Assembly (NCBI RefSeq): GCF_036178145.1
Contig: NZ_CP108067.1
Span: 6,585,501-6,649,500, forward strand
Reading direction: 5' to 3'
DNA: 64,000 nt
Source: Streptomyces sp. NBC_00273
Lineage (GTDB): Bacteria > Actinomycetota > Actinomycetes > Streptomycetales > Streptomycetaceae
Shown here one piece after another: positions 63,401-64,000 of this stretch. The position numbers were made by a program, and so were the translations under genes. The notes below the pieces were generated by a model. It saw only the letters and a program-made list of their open reading frames with translations. It was not told the DNA's origin and ran no database searches. Position 1 is the stretch's first letter. Each line of letters begins with the position of its first letter.

Positions 63401-64000
63401 CAGGACTCGTTCTTCTTCCGGCGGCCGCTCAGCAGGATGCCGATGCCGACACCGGCCGCGGCGCATGAACCGACGATCCACCAGACGTTCTGGCCGCCGG
63501 AGGGCTCCTCCTCGTCGCCGTCCACCTTCGTCGCTTCCGTGTCCGCGCCCTGCGGGGCCGGGCCGGTCGCGTTCAACGCGGCGACGAGGTCGGTGCCGCC
63601 GAAGGACTTCGGGTCGTTGCCGGTCGCGTGCGTGGCGAGGACGAGGGTGCCCAGCGCGGCCGGGCTGCCCTTCGCCCACTCGGCGGAGTTGGTCTCCAGC
63701 CACTTCAGGGCGCCCGCCGCCGACTCCTTGTGGCCGGCGGCGGCCAGGGCCAGTACGGCGTCGACGGTGTTGCCGGTGTCGGGGGTGGGCTGGTCCGCGC
63801 CCGGGGTGACGGCCATGAGGTGGCCGTCCTTCTTGAGGGCCTCGGCCAGGTAGCCGGCCGCGCCCTGGGCGGCGGCCACCGGGTCGGCGGCGTTCGCGGC
63901 CGGGCAGGCCAGCGGGGCGGCGGGGGTGTTCTCGGCGGACGGGACGACGGCCGCGCCCTTGCCGAGGCCGGCCAGGGCGGCGGCGGCCGTGGCGTCGGCG
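63400..64000 (-). CDS. Prenyltransferase/squalene-oxidase repeat surface protein, N-terminus beyond window
   Basis: The visible C-terminal 200 residues show alpha/alpha-toroid repeats (NTVDAVLALAAAGHKESAAG, GALKWLETNSAEWAKGSPAA, LGTLVLATHATG), an acidic linker, a membrane helix (VWWIVGSCAAAGVGIGILLS) and the tail GRRKKNES. This fold is shared by terpene cyclases and by the cobalamin-binding half of intrinsic factor. As an anchored surface protein next to an ECF transporter, ligand capture is more likely than catalysis. The stop overlaps the next ATG by one base. Confidence 0.8.
   Translation of the reverse strand, partial: ADATAAAALAGLGKGAAVVPSAENTPAAPLACPAANAADPVAAAQGAAGYLAEALKKDGHLMAVTPGADQPTPDTGNTVDAVLALAAAGHKESAAGALKWLETNSAEWAKGSPAALGTLVLATHATGNDPKSFGGTDLVAALNATGPAPQGADTEATKVDGDEEEPSGGQNVWWIVGSCAAAGVGIGILLSGRRKKNES

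Overview
This window looks like a stretch of Streptomyces chromosome. GC content is very high with a strong third-position G/C bias, GTG starts are frequent, many starts lack a Shine-Dalgarno sequence but carry a TAnnnT box 6-7 nt upstream (leaderless pattern), and the gene order (fabD-fabH-acpP-fabF with fasR, aceE, DUF3052, AhpE, TerD genes, ECF transporter next to an SCO2322-family gene) matches my memory of the S. coelicolor core around SCO2319-SCO2390. Family assignments come from reading motifs and from memory; no database search was run.

Layout. 1-4.4 kb: type II fatty-acid synthase operon (fabF partial, acpP, fabH, fabD) and its PucR-type regulator fasR. 4.4-12 kb: mixed core genes (pirin, class C serine hydrolase, MerR regulator with an aldo/keto reductase, DUF4429, DUF1023 hydrolase, TetR regulator, I36 inhibitor, K+ channel). 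12-16.3 kb: pyruvate dehydrogenase E1 (aceE), DUF3052, AhpE-type peroxiredoxin. 16.5-26.1 kb: a Ter stress system with three TerD proteins, a TerC/DUF475 membrane protein, a TerA-like protein, and a translationally coupled run (HpcH/HpaI lyase, fused PRTase-TRSP-StiP protein, HAD hydrolase, O-methyltransferase) that probably makes a nucleoside-like metabolite. 26.1-28.5 kb: FmdB-like, DUF4383 and coiled-coil proteins.

28.56-34.2 kb is an accessory island. It starts at an intact tRNA-Val(UAC), whose 3' half is duplicated exactly 3,500 bp downstream as a 79-bp direct repeat. Between and beyond the repeats lie small cargo genes, a 208-bp internal duplication, frameshifted genes and the tail of a tyrosine integrase whose expected catalytic Tyr is Cys. 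It reads as a decayed, probably immobile integrated element, perhaps two in tandem.

34.2-36.5 kb: arsenic resistance genes (arsC, aquaporin, arsR, divergent arsI). 36.5-45.7 kb: ribosomal micro-protein bL37, a TRADD-N-associated-type membrane protein, DUF2277, DedA, PhoD-like phosphatase, a secreted HNH nuclease, a yybP-ykoY Mn2+ riboswitch ahead of a GDT1/UPF0016 transporter, DinB, HAD and peptidoglycan-binding proteins. 45.8-50.8 kb: a drug exporter with a fused winged-helix tail, a complete insertion sequence placed exactly on the exporter stop codon, GNAT, SnoaL, ABM and antitoxin-like genes. 51-58.3 kb: GT87/PAP2 fusion, GlxA regulator, thioesterase, a divergent P450/thiolase pair with steroid-catabolism features and KstR-like operators, and a lytic transglycosylase. 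58.6-64 kb: an ECF transporter operon with two surface proteins that may be an intrinsic-factor-like corrinoid capture system (inference).

The most unusual items are the Ter metabolite operon with its coupled O-methyltransferase and three-part fusion, the in-frame expansion of a 27-bp GC-rich repeat inside the ECF ATPase, the tRNA-Val island, and the proposed two-part transcobalamin-like ECF system.
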